The notes under the pieces are model-generated. The model ran no database searches and had not been told where the DNA came from. It worked only from the letters and a program-made list of their open reading frames with translations. Below are positions 27,418 through 36,903 of a stretch of 64,000 bases of DNA, one piece after another; position 1 is the first letter of the stretch, and every line of letters begins with the position of its first letter. Position numbers and translations under genes: made by a program. The stretch is from Nitrosospira sp. Nsp14 (GTDB lineage Bacteria; Pseudomonadota; Gammaproteobacteria; Burkholderiales; Nitrosomonadaceae). The stretch covers positions 124,001 through 188,000 of the forward strand of contig NZ_FOPV01000002.1 of NCBI RefSeq assembly GCF_900113575.1, read 5' to 3'.

Positions 27418-28491
27418 GTGATTCGCACCGTTCTCATCATGGCTGGCGGAACCGGTGGACATGTATTTCCAGGGCTTGCAGTAGCGGATTACATGAAGTC
27501 GGCGGGTTGGCGAGTCATTTGGCTGGGAACTGAGGGAGGGATGGAAACAACGCTCGCGCCGCGGCATGGGTATGACATGGAAACAATCCGGTTCTCGGGT
27601 TTGCGCGGTAAAAATCTCCGCACTTGGCTGCTGCTGCCGCTGCGCCTGTTATTGGCGCTATGGCAAAGCGCCAGCGTCATACGCAGGGTGCGCCCGGATG
27701 TAGTTCTGGGTATGGGCGGATATCCAGCCTTTCCGGGGGGAATGATGGCGTCTTTTTTGGCGAAGCCGTTGCTGATACACGAACAGAATTCGATTCCAGG
27801 GCTCGCCAACAGGATCTTGACGAAGGTCGCGGATAAAGTGTTGCTGGGTTTTCCCGGCGCCATCAGGAACGGGGGAAAAGTGATGTTTACGGGCAATCCC
27901 GTCCGCAGCGAGATCAGTCAATTGCCCCCGCCCAGAGAGCGATATGCGTCACGCAGCGGCAGACTGAAGCTGTTGGTGATCGGGGGCAGCCTCGGGGCCC
28001 AAGCGCTGAATACTATTTTGCCACTAGCTTTAAAACGCATTCCAGGGGAGGCGCGACCGTCTGTAACTCATCAGGCTGGAGCGCGTCACCTGGAAGTGCT
28101 CAAAAAGAATTATGCGGAAGCGGGCGTGGAAGGCGAGTTGGTTACATTTATCGACGATATGGCGGCTCGATATGCCGAATGCGACCTTGTGATCTGCCGG
28201 GCCGGCGCGCTCACCATTGCCGAGGTCAGCGCCGCGGGCGTGGCAAGCATCCTGGTGCCGTTCCCATACGCTGTAGATGATCACCAGACATTCAATGCGA
28301 AATTTCTGAGTGACAGGAACGCGGCGGTACTCATGCCTCAAACTGCGTTGACGCCGGAGACACTGACGGAGTTACTGATGGGTTTGAGTCGTGAGTCACT
28401 CATGGGAATGGCAATAAAGGCGCGTGAACTGGCGAAACCGAATGCGACGAGGGATGTGGCGGACGCATGCATGAAAATGACAAAGAGATGA
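27418..28491 (+). CDS. murG: UDP-GlcNAc transferase MurG (lipid II synthesis)
   Basis: 357 residues starting at GTG with IRTVLIMAGGTGGHVFPGLAVA, the MurG glycine-rich loop. Other signatures are GMGGYPAFPG, HEQNSIPGLANR, IGGSLGAQALN and CRAGALTIAEVSAAG. It adds GlcNAc to lipid I at the cytoplasmic face. The gap after ftsW is 61 bp. Confidence 0.96.
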   Translation: MIRTVLIMAGGTGGHVFPGLAVADYMKSAGWRVIWLGTEGGMETTLAPRHGYDMETIRFSGLRGKNLRTWLLLPLRLLLALWQSASVIRRVRPDVVLGMGGYPAFPGGMMASFLAKPLLIHEQNSIPGLANRILTKVADKVLLGFPGAIRNGGKVMFTGNPVRSEISQLPPPRERYASRSGRLKLLVIGGSLGAQALNTILPLALKRIPGEARPSVTHQAGARHLEVLKKNYAEAGVEGELVTFIDDMAARYAECDLVICRAGALTIAEVSAAGVASILVPFPYAVDDHQTFNAKFLSDRNAAVLMPQTALTPETLTELLMGLSRESLMGMAIKARELAKPNATRDVADACMKMTKR

Positions 28492-28566
28492 TAGTTGTAT
28501 TGAAAATGGATAATACCTCCTTTTTTTCACCCTCACTGATCCCCACCCGGTTTCTGGCTCGCAGAT

Positions 28567-30024
28567 ATGAAACATAAGGTAAAGCGCGTTCATTTTGTCG
28601 GTATCGGCGGTTCCGGCATGAGTGGAATCGCAGAGGTGTTGCTCAATCTGGGATATCAGGTCAGCGGTTCTGATCTATGCGACGGGGTCACTACGCAACG
28701 TTTGAAAAGACTTGGGGCCATTGTTCACATTGGCCATGCAAGCAGTCATGTGCAGTTTGCCGATGCAGTGGTGACGTCTACAGCGATCAAGCCGGAAAAT
28801 CCCGAGGTTGTGGCGGCTCGAGAGCGCAACGTTCCCGTCGTGCCCCGCGCGATCATGCTCGCGGAACTATTGCGGTTGCGCCAGGGGATCGCCATCGCGG
28901 GTACTCATGGCAAAACAACTACCACCAGCCTGGTCGCCAGTATTCTTGCGGAAGCAGGGATGGATCCGACATTCGTAATCGGAGGAAGGCTGGAAGCGGC
29001 AGGCTCGCATGCCAAGCTCGGCCGGGGCGAATTTATCGTGGTGGAGGCCGACGAGTCCGATGCTTCTTTTCTTTATCTGCAACCCGTATTGGCGGTCGTT
29101 ACCAATATAGATGCCGACCACATGGAGACCTATGGGCACGATTTGAGCAAGCTCAAACAGGCCTTCGTGGACTTCGTGCAGCATCTGCCATTTTACGGCA
29201 TGGCGGTATTGTGCGTGGACGATCCAAGGGTGCGCGAGGTCATGCCCGCCATTACCAAGCCCATTACTACCTACGGCTTGTCGGATACGGCGCAAGTTCG
29301 CGCCGCGGATGTTTGCCATAGTGCGGGACAGATGCATTTTGCCGCGTTGGTGGGCGTTAACGGCAAGACGCGCAAGTTGGATGTCATACTTAATTTGCCA
29401 GGCTTGCATAACGTGCAGAATGCGCTTGCGGCAATCGCCGTGTGCAACGAGCTGAATGTGCCTGATGCCGCTATCGTGCGTGCGCTGGCCGCGTTCAGAG
29501 GGGTTAACCGCCGCTTTCAGCGTTATGGCGAAATAAGGCTAGCTGAAAACGGCGCTTCAGGGGCCGGGAGTTTTACCCTGATCGACGATTACGGTCATCA
29601 CCCGGCAGAAATGGCGGCTACCATTGCGGCGGCGCGTGGCGCCTTTCCCGGGCGTCGGCTTGTACTCGTGTTTCAGCCGCACCGCTACACGCGCACGCGT
29701 GACTTGTTCGAGGAATTCGTCAAAGTGCTGTCCACCGCCGATGTGCTGCTTCTTACCGAGGTTTATGCGGCTGGCGAAACACCGATGGTTGCAGCCGACA
29801 GCAAGTCGCTGGCGCGAGCACTGCGAGTGCAGGGCAAGGTCGAGCCAATTTTCGTCGAAACGGTGGACGAGTTAACGGCAACCATTCTTAACGTGGCTCA
29901 GGACAAGGACGTGGTACTGGTGATGGGAGCGGGGTCGGTCAGCGGTGTTGCGCCTGGCGTGTTGAGAGATTTTGGAACCACACACGAGCAGCCGGTAGTC
30001 GCCGCGAATGCAACGCCGGTTTGA
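28567..30024 (+). CDS. murC: UDP-MurNAc:L-alanine ligase MurC
   Basis: 485 residues: [17 protein letters not shown] at the start, ATP loop [14 protein letters not shown] near 111, [21 protein letters not shown], and the C-terminal [14 protein letters not shown] and [13 protein letters not shown]. MurC adds the first amino acid of the stem peptide. There are 75 bp before it with a T-run and no gene. Its end overlaps the longest possible murB frame. Confidence 0.96.
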   Translation: MKHKVKRVHFVGIGGSGMSGIAEVLLNLGYQVSGSDLCDGVTTQRLKRLGAIVHIGHASSHVQFADAVVTSTAIKPENPEVVAARERNVPVVPRAIMLAELLRLRQGIAIAGTHGKTTTTSLVASILAEAGMDPTFVIGGRLEAAGSHAKLGRGEFIVVEADESDASFLYLQPVLAVVTNIDADHMETYGHDLSKLKQAFVDFVQHLPFYGMAVLCVDDPRVREVMPAITKPITTYGLSDTAQVRAADVCHSAGQMHFAALVGVNGKTRKLDVILNLPGLHNVQNALAAIAVCNELNVPDAAIVRALAAFRGVNRRFQRYGEIRLAENGASGAGSFTLIDDYGHHPAEMAATIAAARGAFPGRRLVLVFQPHRYTRTRDLFEEFVKVLSTADVLLLTEVYAAGETPMVAADSKSLARALRVQGKVEPIFVETVDELTATILNVAQDKDVVLVMGAGSVSGVAPGVLRDFGTTHEQPVVAANATPV

Positions 30025-31033
30025 CCGCTTGCCGAAGAACACGCCTGGATTGCAGATGAATATGTCCGAAATTGATTTAACCCTTAGCCGGCGACCGCTT
30101 CGCGGCGAACTGCGCATAAACCAGGCAATGAAAAAATATACTTCCTGGCGTGCGGGCGGGCAGGCAGAACGGCTATACATTCCGGCGGACCTTGCCGATT
30201 TTGCTGAGTTCCTGCGCGGCCTGCCGTCCGATGAGCCGATATACGTCATTGGCCTCGGCAGTAATGTGCTGGTGCGCGATGGGGGTGTGCGCGGCACCGT
30301 GGTGATACTGCACGCGCGGCTGAATGCGTTACGGGTGGAGCAGGGGGATAAAGATGGCGCATTGATCCACGCCGGAGCGGGCGTGGCATGCCCGAAAGTA
30401 GCGCGGTTTGCTGCTCTCCACGGTTTGGCCGGAGCGGAGTTTCTTGCGGGGATCCCTGGCACGCTCGGCGGAGCGCTGGCGATGAACGCCGGCTGCTACG
30501 GCGCTGAAACCTGGGAAATTGTCGAGCACGTGCAAACCCTCAACCGCGCCGGGGAGCTCCGTAAGCGTGGGCGTGGGGATTATGTAATTGCTTATCGGCA
30601 TGCCGCCTTGAAGCGTGAGACCGGAAACGGAAAGCAGGACGAGCAGAAACTGGTAAATCCTGCGGGCGACGAATGGTTTGTGGGTGGGTGGTTGAGGTTA
30701 TCGCGCGGCGAAGAGGCCGAGTCGCGGCAGAAGATCAAGAAGTTGCTCGCGATGCGTATCAATAGCCAGCCTTTAAACCTGCCAAACGCCGGTTCCGTGT
30801 TTCGCAATCCTGATGGAGATTGGGCGGCACGAATGATTGAGTCATGCGGACTGAAAGGTTTTCGTGTCGGCGGGGCGATGGTTTCGCCCAAGCATGCGAA
30901 TTTCATTGTCAACACCGGTGACGCCTCAGCGGCGGATATCGAAGCGTTGATAGTGGCATTACGCAACAAGGTAAAAGAGCAGACCGGCATCGAACTGGTA
31001 CCGGAAGTGCGGATTATTGGAGCAATCGCCTGA
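30008..31033 (+). CDS. murB: UDP-N-acetylenolpyruvoylglucosamine reductase MurB
   Basis: Up to 341 residues. FAD-linked reductase signatures are [53 protein letters not shown] and the C-terminal [18 protein letters not shown]. The motif order fits the type I MurB fold, with a roughly 20-residue insertion around 205-220. It makes UDP-MurNAc. The start is not certain: the ATG at 30008 overlaps murC by 17 bp, while ATGs at 30056 and 30062 would remove the overlap and better match normal N-termini. Confidence 0.93.
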   Translation: MQRRFDRLPKNTPGLQMNMSEIDLTLSRRPLRGELRINQAMKKYTSWRAGGQAERLYIPADLADFAEFLRGLPSDEPIYVIGLGSNVLVRDGGVRGTVVILHARLNALRVEQGDKDGALIHAGAGVACPKVARFAALHGLAGAEFLAGIPGTLGGALAMNAGCYGAETWEIVEHVQTLNRAGELRKRGRGDYVIAYRHAALKRETGNGKQDEQKLVNPAGDEWFVGGWLRLSRGEEAESRQKIKKLLAMRINSQPLNLPNAGSVFRNPDGDWAARMIESCGLKGFRVGGAMVSPKHANFIVNTGDASAADIEALIVALRNKVKEQTGIELVPEVRIIGAIA

Positions 31034-31073
31034 TGGTGTTGCATTCAAGATACCCCTCCTTTTTCCGCCGGGG

Positions 31074-32003
31074 ATGAGCGACATGGTGAGGAATCAGGAT
31101 TTCGGAAAAGTAGCCGTTTTGCTGGGTGGGCGCTCGGCTGAGCGCGCGATCTCGCTCAGAAGCGGCCATGCTGTGCTTGATGCCCTGCTGAGGCAGGGAG
31201 TCGACGCGCATCCTTTTGATCCATCCGAGCAGCACATGGAGCAGCTTCTGCAGCAGGGGTTCAACCGGGCTCATATTGCCCTGCATGGACGCTATGGCGA
31301 GGACGGTACTGTACAAGGCGCACTGGAACTCATGGGCATTCCCTATACCGGGAGCGGCGTAATGGCGAGCGCGCTCGCAATGGATAAGTGGCGTACGAAA
31401 CTGCTGTGGGAGGCCGCGGGAATTACCACTCCCCATCATATCCTTATTAACGAACAGAGTGACTTTGCCAAGGTAGCACAGGAGGTTGGCCTGCCCTTGA
31501 TCGTAAAGCCCGGGCGCGAGGGGTCGACCATCGGCTTGAGCAAGGTGGAAGACGTAAACGATTTACCCGTCGCATGCGGCCTCGCGGCCCAACATGACGC
31601 CATGGTGCTTGCGGAGCAGTTTATCGAGGGGACGGAACTGACAGCCGCGATCCTGGGAGACGTGGCGCTGCCTTTGGTCAGGATTGAAGTAGAAAGCGGA
31701 TTGTACGATTACGAGGCCAAATATCTTTCCGACCGCACCCGATACTTCTGCCCCAGCGGTGTAGCGAATGCGCAGGAGCAGTCAATTCAGGCGCAGGCAC
31801 TGCGCGCGCATCGTGTGCTGGGTTGCGAGGGGTGGAGCAGGGTCGACGTGATACTGGATAAGTCAGGTCGTCCCTATTTTCTTGAGATTAACACGTCCCC
31901 TGGCATGACTGACCACAGCCTTGTGCCAATGGCTGCGAAAGCCGCTGGAATTTCATTCGACGATCTGGTGCTGCGGATACTGGAGCTTGCCCATGTGGGA
32001 TAA
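31074..32003 (+). CDS. ddlB: D-alanine:D-alanine ligase
   Basis: 309 residues from the ATG at 31074. ATP-grasp enzyme: [20 protein letters not shown], the loop [43 protein letters not shown], and the C-terminal [19 protein letters not shown]. It makes D-Ala-D-Ala, the substrate of MurF. An upstream TTG at 31017 overlaps murB and was not used; the ATG at 31083 is a second option. It overlaps ftsQ by 11 bp. Confidence 0.94.
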   Translation: MSDMVRNQDFGKVAVLLGGRSAERAISLRSGHAVLDALLRQGVDAHPFDPSEQHMEQLLQQGFNRAHIALHGRYGEDGTVQGALELMGIPYTGSGVMASALAMDKWRTKLLWEAAGITTPHHILINEQSDFAKVAQEVGLPLIVKPGREGSTIGLSKVEDVNDLPVACGLAAQHDAMVLAEQFIEGTELTAAILGDVALPLVRIEVESGLYDYEAKYLSDRTRYFCPSGVANAQEQSIQAQALRAHRVLGCEGWSRVDVILDKSGRPYFLEINTSPGMTDHSLVPMAAKAAGISFDDLVLRILELAHVG

Positions 32004-32706
32004 CCATCAGGGGCTGGACCTCATATCGAACGTGCTGATCGTGGCGGCGGTGTTGATCTCGGGTTACTTCATCAGCCAGTGGGCAGTGAATTTGCCCATT
32101 TTTCCATTCAAGCAAGTAAATGTCAGCAGCGGGGGTGGCAGCGATGGTGGTAACAGAGCGCCAAAGCACGTGACCAGGGAACAGATTGAGGCGGTCATCC
32201 GCCACGAGGTCAGGGGAAATTTTTTTACGGTTGACTTGGACAGGTTGCGAAACGGACTCACAAAGCTGCCCTGGGTGCGGACCGCTGCCGTTCGCCGTGT
32301 CTGGCCGCAGAGCCTGGAAGTAACGCTGGAGGAAAATGTCGCGCTGGCGCGCTGGGGCAGTAGCGCGCTGTTGAACGTGCACGGAGAGCTGTTCCGTGCC
32401 GCTTCGGATGAGGAATTACCACTGTTTGAAGGCCCCGACGATAGCCCGCTTGAGATGCTACGGCAGTACGTTGTGTTTAGCGGGTTGCTGCGACCGCTGC
32501 AGCAGAACATCCAGGAAATGAATCTTTCCCCCCGTCGCGCCTGGCGGCTTCATCTTGAAACCGGAACGGTGGTGGAGTTGGGGCGCGAGCAGATGGAAGC
32601 TCGGCTGGAGCGCTTTGTACGGGTACATGATCGGGCCAGCGGGCAATTAAATCCGCAGCCCCATCATGTGGATTTGCGTTATCCAAACGGATTTGCAGTG
32701 CGATGA
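31993..32706 (+). CDS. ftsQ: Cell division protein FtsQ
   Basis: 237 residues from the ATG at 31993. A short cytoplasmic part, one membrane helix (about 11-28), then a POTRA domain (about 46-115: [48 protein letters not shown]) and the FtsQ C-terminal domain. It is the inner-membrane scaffold that ties FtsBL to the divisome. It overlaps the ddl stop by 11 bp. Confidence 0.93.
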   Translation: MWDNHQGLDLISNVLIVAAVLISGYFISQWAVNLPIFPFKQVNVSSGGGSDGGNRAPKHVTREQIEAVIRHEVRGNFFTVDLDRLRNGLTKLPWVRTAAVRRVWPQSLEVTLEENVALARWGSSALLNVHGELFRAASDEELPLFEGPDDSPLEMLRQYVVFSGLLRPLQQNIQEMNLSPRRAWRLHLETGTVVELGREQMEARLERFVRVHDRASGQLNPQPHHVDLRYPNGFAVR

Positions 32707-32774
32707 GTGAAAAGTTTGCGGACGGAACCCGGGCGGGTTTGTTTAATGCAGCAGATTTCAGGCTCCTGATGTAG

Positions 32775-34013
32775 ATGAGTAGAAGTAACGAAACAAAAAA
32801 CCTGATCGTGGGCCTCGACATCGGCACATCAAAGATCGTGGCAATTGTCGCCGAAGTAAAACCCGAGGGTGGGTATGAGGTGATCGGGATGGGCAGCCAC
32901 CCTTCCAGGGGCCTGAAAAAAGGCGTGGTCGTCAATATCGAAACGACCGTGAATGCGATCCAGCGGGCGCTGGAAGAGGCGGAACTGATGGCCGACTGCA
33001 AAATTCGCGAGGTCTATACCGGCATTGCCGGCAGTCACATCAAAAGCTTTAATTCCCACGGAATGGTGGCGATCAAGGACAAGGAAGTGTCCCGCCTGGA
33101 CGTCGAACGCGTAATGGAAACCGCGAAGGCAGTGAACATTCTCAATGACCAGCAAGTTCTCCATGTCCTCAACCAGGAATTCATCATAGATGGGCAGGAG
33201 GATGTGCGTGAGCCCATCGGCATGAGTGGCATCCGGCTGGAAGTGAAGGTACATATCGTGACCGGTGCTGTTTCCGCGGCGCAGAACATCATGAAGTGCG
33301 TGCGCCGCTGCGGGCTGGAAGTACGCGATTTAGTGCTCCAGCCGCTGGCCTCGGCGATGGCAGTCCTATCCGAAGATGAAAAAGATCTGGGCGTCTGCCT
33401 GGTGGATATCGGCGGCGGCACCACCGATATTGCCGTGTTCACGCACGGCGCCATCCGCCATACGGCCGTGATCCCGATTGCCGGAGACCAGATCACCAAC
33501 GATATTGCCATGGCGCTGCGCACCCCAACGAAGGACGCGGAGGATATCAAATGCCGCTACGGTTGCGCGTTGCGAGGAATGGCCGACCCGCACGTAATGG
33601 TTGAAGTGGCGGGAGTGGGAGATCGCGGAACCCGACAACTTTCGAGGCAGACATTGGCGGAGGTCATTGAGCCGCGTGTGGAAGAACTCTACTCAATGGT
33701 TCAGGCAGAACTGCGCCGCAGCGGTTTTGAGGAATTGCTTTCGTCCGGGATCGTGATTACCGGCGGAAGCAGTTCCCTTCAAGGAATGGTGGAGCTCGGT
33801 GAGGAGATATTCCACATGCCGGTGCGGCTAGGTCTTCCCAACTACCGCGGCGGACTGGAAGAAGTCGTGCTTACGCCGCGATGCTCCACTGGTATTGGAT
33901 TAATCGCGGCGGGGCTGGAGCAGTTTCAGCGGCATCAGCATACGCGATTGCAGGGTAATTCTTTCAAGCGGATTTTGGAAAGGATGAGGAGTTGGTTCCA
34001 GGTCAACTTCTGA
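32775..34013 (+). CDS. ftsA: Cell division protein FtsA
   Basis: 412 residues with the actin-like start NLIVGLDIGTSKIVAIVAEV, the phosphate-2 loop CLVDIGGGTTDIAVFTHG and the adenosine motif GIVITGGSSSLQGMVEL; the end has the amphipathic membrane-binding helix (FKRILERMRSWFQVNF). FtsA anchors FtsZ filaments to the membrane. It is 68 bp after ftsQ and 125 bp before ftsZ. Confidence 0.96.
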   Translation: MSRSNETKNLIVGLDIGTSKIVAIVAEVKPEGGYEVIGMGSHPSRGLKKGVVVNIETTVNAIQRALEEAELMADCKIREVYTGIAGSHIKSFNSHGMVAIKDKEVSRLDVERVMETAKAVNILNDQQVLHVLNQEFIIDGQEDVREPIGMSGIRLEVKVHIVTGAVSAAQNIMKCVRRCGLEVRDLVLQPLASAMAVLSEDEKDLGVCLVDIGGGTTDIAVFTHGAIRHTAVIPIAGDQITNDIAMALRTPTKDAEDIKCRYGCALRGMADPHVMVEVAGVGDRGTRQLSRQTLAEVIEPRVEELYSMVQAELRRSGFEELLSSGIVITGGSSSLQGMVELGEEIFHMPVRLGLPNYRGGLEEVVLTPRCSTGIGLIAAGLEQFQRHQHTRLQGNSFKRILERMRSWFQVNF

Positions 34014-34138
34014 CCGGGGATTTTTATGAGGAGCTCGCGGGGCCATGCAGGAAAGGTGGTGCCGATGCTGGATGGGTATAAACCGAAGGTTTGAATAAGT
34101 ACTGAACAGTTGTTCCAATTTTTTAAGGGAGGACCGCT

Positions 34139-35302
34139 ATGTTTGAAATCATGGACACACAAACACAGGAAGCCGTTATTAAAGTCATCGGGATTGGCGG
34201 TTGCGGCGGCAACGCGGTGGATCACATGATCCAGAATGGCGTGCAAGGCGTGGAGTTCATCTGCGCAAATACGGATGCTCAGGCGCTGAAACGGAACCAG
34301 GCGCGCACCTTGCTGCAAATGGGATCGGCAATCACCAAAGGGCTCGGGGCAGGCGCCGATCCGGAAGTGGGCCGCAACGCAGCGTTAGAGGATCGCGACC
34401 ACATTGCCGAGTTGATCGAAGGCGCAGACATGCTGTTTATCACCGCTGGAATGGGAGGCGGGACCGGGACAGGGGCAGCCCCCGTCGTCGCGCAGGTCGC
34501 CAAGGAACTTGGCATTCTGACGGTGGCAGTAGTGACGAAGCCCTTTTCGTTCGAAGGACGGCGCCTGAGGGCGGCACAGGCAGGGATGGACGCATTGTCG
34601 CAATATGTCGACTCCTTGATCGTGATACCCAACGATAAACTGATGAGCGTGCTGGGGGAGGACATCAGCATGCTGGATGCGTTCAAGGCCGCAAATAACG
34701 TATTATATGGCGCCGTAGCTGGCATCGCCGAGGTCATCAATTGCCCGGGTCTTGTCAATGTTGATTTTGCCGACGTAAAAACGGTGATGTCGGAAATGGG
34801 GATGGCTATGATGGGTTCGGCATTTGCCGCAGGCCCTGGCCGTGCTCGGGCCGCGGCGGAACAGGCGGTGGCCAGTCCTCTTCTCGAAGACGTGAATCTT
34901 TCCGGTGCACGAGGAATACTGGTCAATATTACCGCCAGCTCGGCAATGAAGATGCGCGAGGTTCACGATGTCATGAGTACTATCAAGGACTTCACCGCCG
35001 AGGATGCCACCGTGATCGTGGGCACCGTGATTGATGAGAACATGCAGGAAAATCTCCGCGTGACCATGGTTGCTACCGGATTGGGGGGCGTAGTCAATCG
35101 CGCGCAACCCAAGCCGCTCAGTGTCATCCATTCACGCACCGGGACGGATAACGCTTTTGCCGACGGCATGAATTGGAAGGACCTCGATGCCCCGGCCGCG
35201 ATCCGGACCAACAGACGGCGCGATGCAACCATCGAGGCGATGAAGCAATCGGGCGTAGATGTATTGGACATTCCCGCATTCCTGAGGAAGCAGGCTGACT
35301 AG
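34139..35302 (+). CDS. ftsZ: Cell division protein FtsZ
   Basis: 387 residues: the nucleotide-binding core IKVIGIGGCGGNAVDHMI, the tubulin signature GGGTGTGAAPVVA near 106-118, the T7 region NVDFADVKTVM and the C-terminal conserved peptide DVLDIPAFLRKQ that binds FtsA and ZipA. It forms the division ring. A strong ribosome site (AAGGGAGG) precedes the ATG. The 125 bp before it may hold a dedicated promoter, but none is clear. It is the last gene of the cluster, and lpxC does not follow it. Confidence 0.97.
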   Translation: MFEIMDTQTQEAVIKVIGIGGCGGNAVDHMIQNGVQGVEFICANTDAQALKRNQARTLLQMGSAITKGLGAGADPEVGRNAALEDRDHIAELIEGADMLFITAGMGGGTGTGAAPVVAQVAKELGILTVAVVTKPFSFEGRRLRAAQAGMDALSQYVDSLIVIPNDKLMSVLGEDISMLDAFKAANNVLYGAVAGIAEVINCPGLVNVDFADVKTVMSEMGMAMMGSAFAAGPGRARAAAEQAVASPLLEDVNLSGARGILVNITASSAMKMREVHDVMSTIKDFTAEDATVIVGTVIDENMQENLRVTMVATGLGGVVNRAQPKPLSVIHSRTGTDNAFADGMNWKDLDAPAAIRTNRRRDATIEAMKQSGVDVLDIPAFLRKQAD

Positions 35303-35419
35303 AAACGATTAAAACGAATTCCCGTCTGGGATGGTAATGCGTCCGAGAAAAGATGCGGAAGGGGTGGCATGTATGCGCTACGAAGCAGGGCTTACGCCAG
35401 GACGAGTATTGAAGAAATC

Positions 35420-35875
35420 CTACTCCTGGCTCTTCGCTTGCCCTTTCAGCAACTGCGCGACCGCGGTTCTTAGCGGCGACGCAGGCAATACCGAAACGAG
35501 ATTGCTCAGGCTTTCCAAACCTGCCTCACCTATTTCTAGCCTTTTTACCGCTCTCTCGGTCTCGGTAATACTATTGTAATTTGCTTGCACGGCAATTCGA
35601 ATTGCAGTAACCTCATAACCCCTCGCCCGAAATTTTAATAATAACGAGGGCAGCATTTGTCTGAGTTTTGCTGCAATTGCGCCGCTTCCGGCGTATATGG
35701 TCAGGTCTCCTTCAACGAACGCGCCTAGGGCGCAACGCTGAGCCAGTTGAGGCGGGGCGATTTTCATGAATACCTGTTGCATCGCGGTAAGCTTGTCTGT
35801 GTAGCTGAACAGCCGCTGATGCTCGGACGTCAGTCTTAAGGACCCGAGGTAAAAATTGATTTTGCGCGCGGCCAT
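35420..35875 (-). CDS. DUF721 / DciA-like protein
   Basis: 151 residues, convergent with ftsZ. The C-terminal part resembles the DUF721 (DciA) fold: CALGAFVEGDLTIYAGSGAIAAKLRQMLPSLL, then VTAIRIAVQA. In many bacteria DciA helps load the replicative helicase. This version is short and of modest likeness, so the role in replication is inferred. The place between ftsZ and an M23 peptidase/secA is typical of this family in betaproteobacteria. It is divergent from the M23 gene by 26 bp. Confidence 0.75.
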   Translation of the reverse strand: MAARKINFYLGSLRLTSEHQRLFSYTDKLTAMQQVFMKIAPPQLAQRCALGAFVEGDLTIYAGSGAIAAKLRQMLPSLLLKFRARGYEVTAIRIAVQANYNSITETERAVKRLEIGEAGLESLSNLVSVLPASPLRTAVAQLLKGQAKSQE

Positions 35876-35901
35876 GGCTGAATCATAATTTAGGGAATGA
35901 G

Positions 35902-36819
35902 ATGAATATTATTCTAATTTCCAACAATTTGGCAAAAGCCAGAACTCTCACCTTAACCACGAAGCACCTTGTATTGCTGGCAGGGGCGTTCCTTTCATCT
36001 TCCGTATTATTGGCGATGGGGTTGAATTATCTCTCCCTTCGCTATGCCGACAAGCTCGACAGTCCCACATTGCGGTCGCTGGTTTTGAGCGTACATCAGG
36101 AAGAGCATCAGAAAGCCCAGTCCTATTTGCGCGACAGCTTGAATGCAATGGCTATCAGGATGGGGCAGATGCAGGCGCAACTGTTGCGTCTCGATTCCGT
36201 CGGTGCACGTCTGGCAGAGTTATCGGGCATGAAGCCACAGGAATTCCTGTTCAATCAAAGCCCGGGGCAGGGTGGAGCGCTTCCCACCCTCCCGACACAG
36301 GATCTATCATTTGTAGAGATGGGCAATAAGATACAGGAGTTATCCGCCATTTTGGACGACCGTAGCGACAAGCTCGGCGCTCTGGACTCGCTCCTCATGC
36401 AGGACAGGCTCAAGAAAAAGATGCTTCCCTCGGTGATGCCCATAGAGGCGAAGTGGTACTCCTCCGGATTTGGCGTGCGGATCGATCCATTTACCGGACG
36501 GAGCGCATTTCATGAGGGCGTCGATTTCACCGCTACCACGGGAACGCCCATTAAGGCTGCGGCGAGCGGGGTGGTAGTGTATTCCGACTACCACCCCGAA
36601 TATGGTAATATGATTGATGTTGACCACGGTAATGAGTTTGTCAGTCGGTACGCGCACGCTTCCAAGCGCTTGGTTAAAGTCGGCCAGGTAGTGGTACGAG
36701 GACAGAAAATTGCAGAGGTGGGCAGCACTGGCCGTTCTACCGGTCCGCACTTGCATTTTGAAGTCAGGCACAAGGGCTTACCACAAAATCCGTCACGATT
36801 CTTAAAGATGCCCGGTTGA
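35902..36819 (+). CDS. M23-family peptidase (LytM/murein hydrolase type)
   Basis: 305 residues with one N-terminal membrane helix (about 22-45), a coiled-coil stalk (about 55-170) and a C-terminal M23 domain. Zinc ligands are visible: FHEGVD (HxxxD) and GPHLHFEVR (HxH), with YAHASKRLV supplying the third motif. It probably cuts peptidoglycan cross-bridges on the periplasmic side, or is a regulator of such enzymes; all catalytic residues look intact. Followed by a strong terminator, so it is cut off from secA. Confidence 0.9.
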   Translation: MNIILISNNLAKARTLTLTTKHLVLLAGAFLSSSVLLAMGLNYLSLRYADKLDSPTLRSLVLSVHQEEHQKAQSYLRDSLNAMAIRMGQMQAQLLRLDSVGARLAELSGMKPQEFLFNQSPGQGGALPTLPTQDLSFVEMGNKIQELSAILDDRSDKLGALDSLLMQDRLKKKMLPSVMPIEAKWYSSGFGVRIDPFTGRSAFHEGVDFTATTGTPIKAAASGVVVYSDYHPEYGNMIDVDHGNEFVSRYAHASKRLVKVGQVVVRGQKIAEVGSTGRSTGPHLHFEVRHKGLPQNPSRFLKMPG

Positions 36820-36838
36820 GCTGGACGAATACTCTGCG

Positions 36839-36873
36839 AGGGGTGAGGCCAAAAACCTCACCCCTTATTTTTT
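36839..36873 (+). terminator. Rho-independent terminator between M23 peptidase gene and secA
   Basis: A 10-bp perfect stem AGGGGTGAGG / CCTCACCCCT (36839-36848 and 36856-36865) with a 7-base loop is followed by a T-rich run (TATTTTTT). This is a textbook intrinsic terminator and marks the end of the M23 transcript. secA therefore needs its own promoter in the ~30 bp left or relies on readthrough. Confidence 0.95.
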
Positions 36874-36903
36874 GGATGTCGTTTAATTGAATTTCCAGAT
36901 TTC

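Noticed and set aside
34101-34115. GAACAGTTGTTC upstream of ftsZ as a possible LexA or other operator
   Set aside because: Does not match the CTG-N10-CAG spacing of LexA boxes, and the symmetry breaks in the middle.
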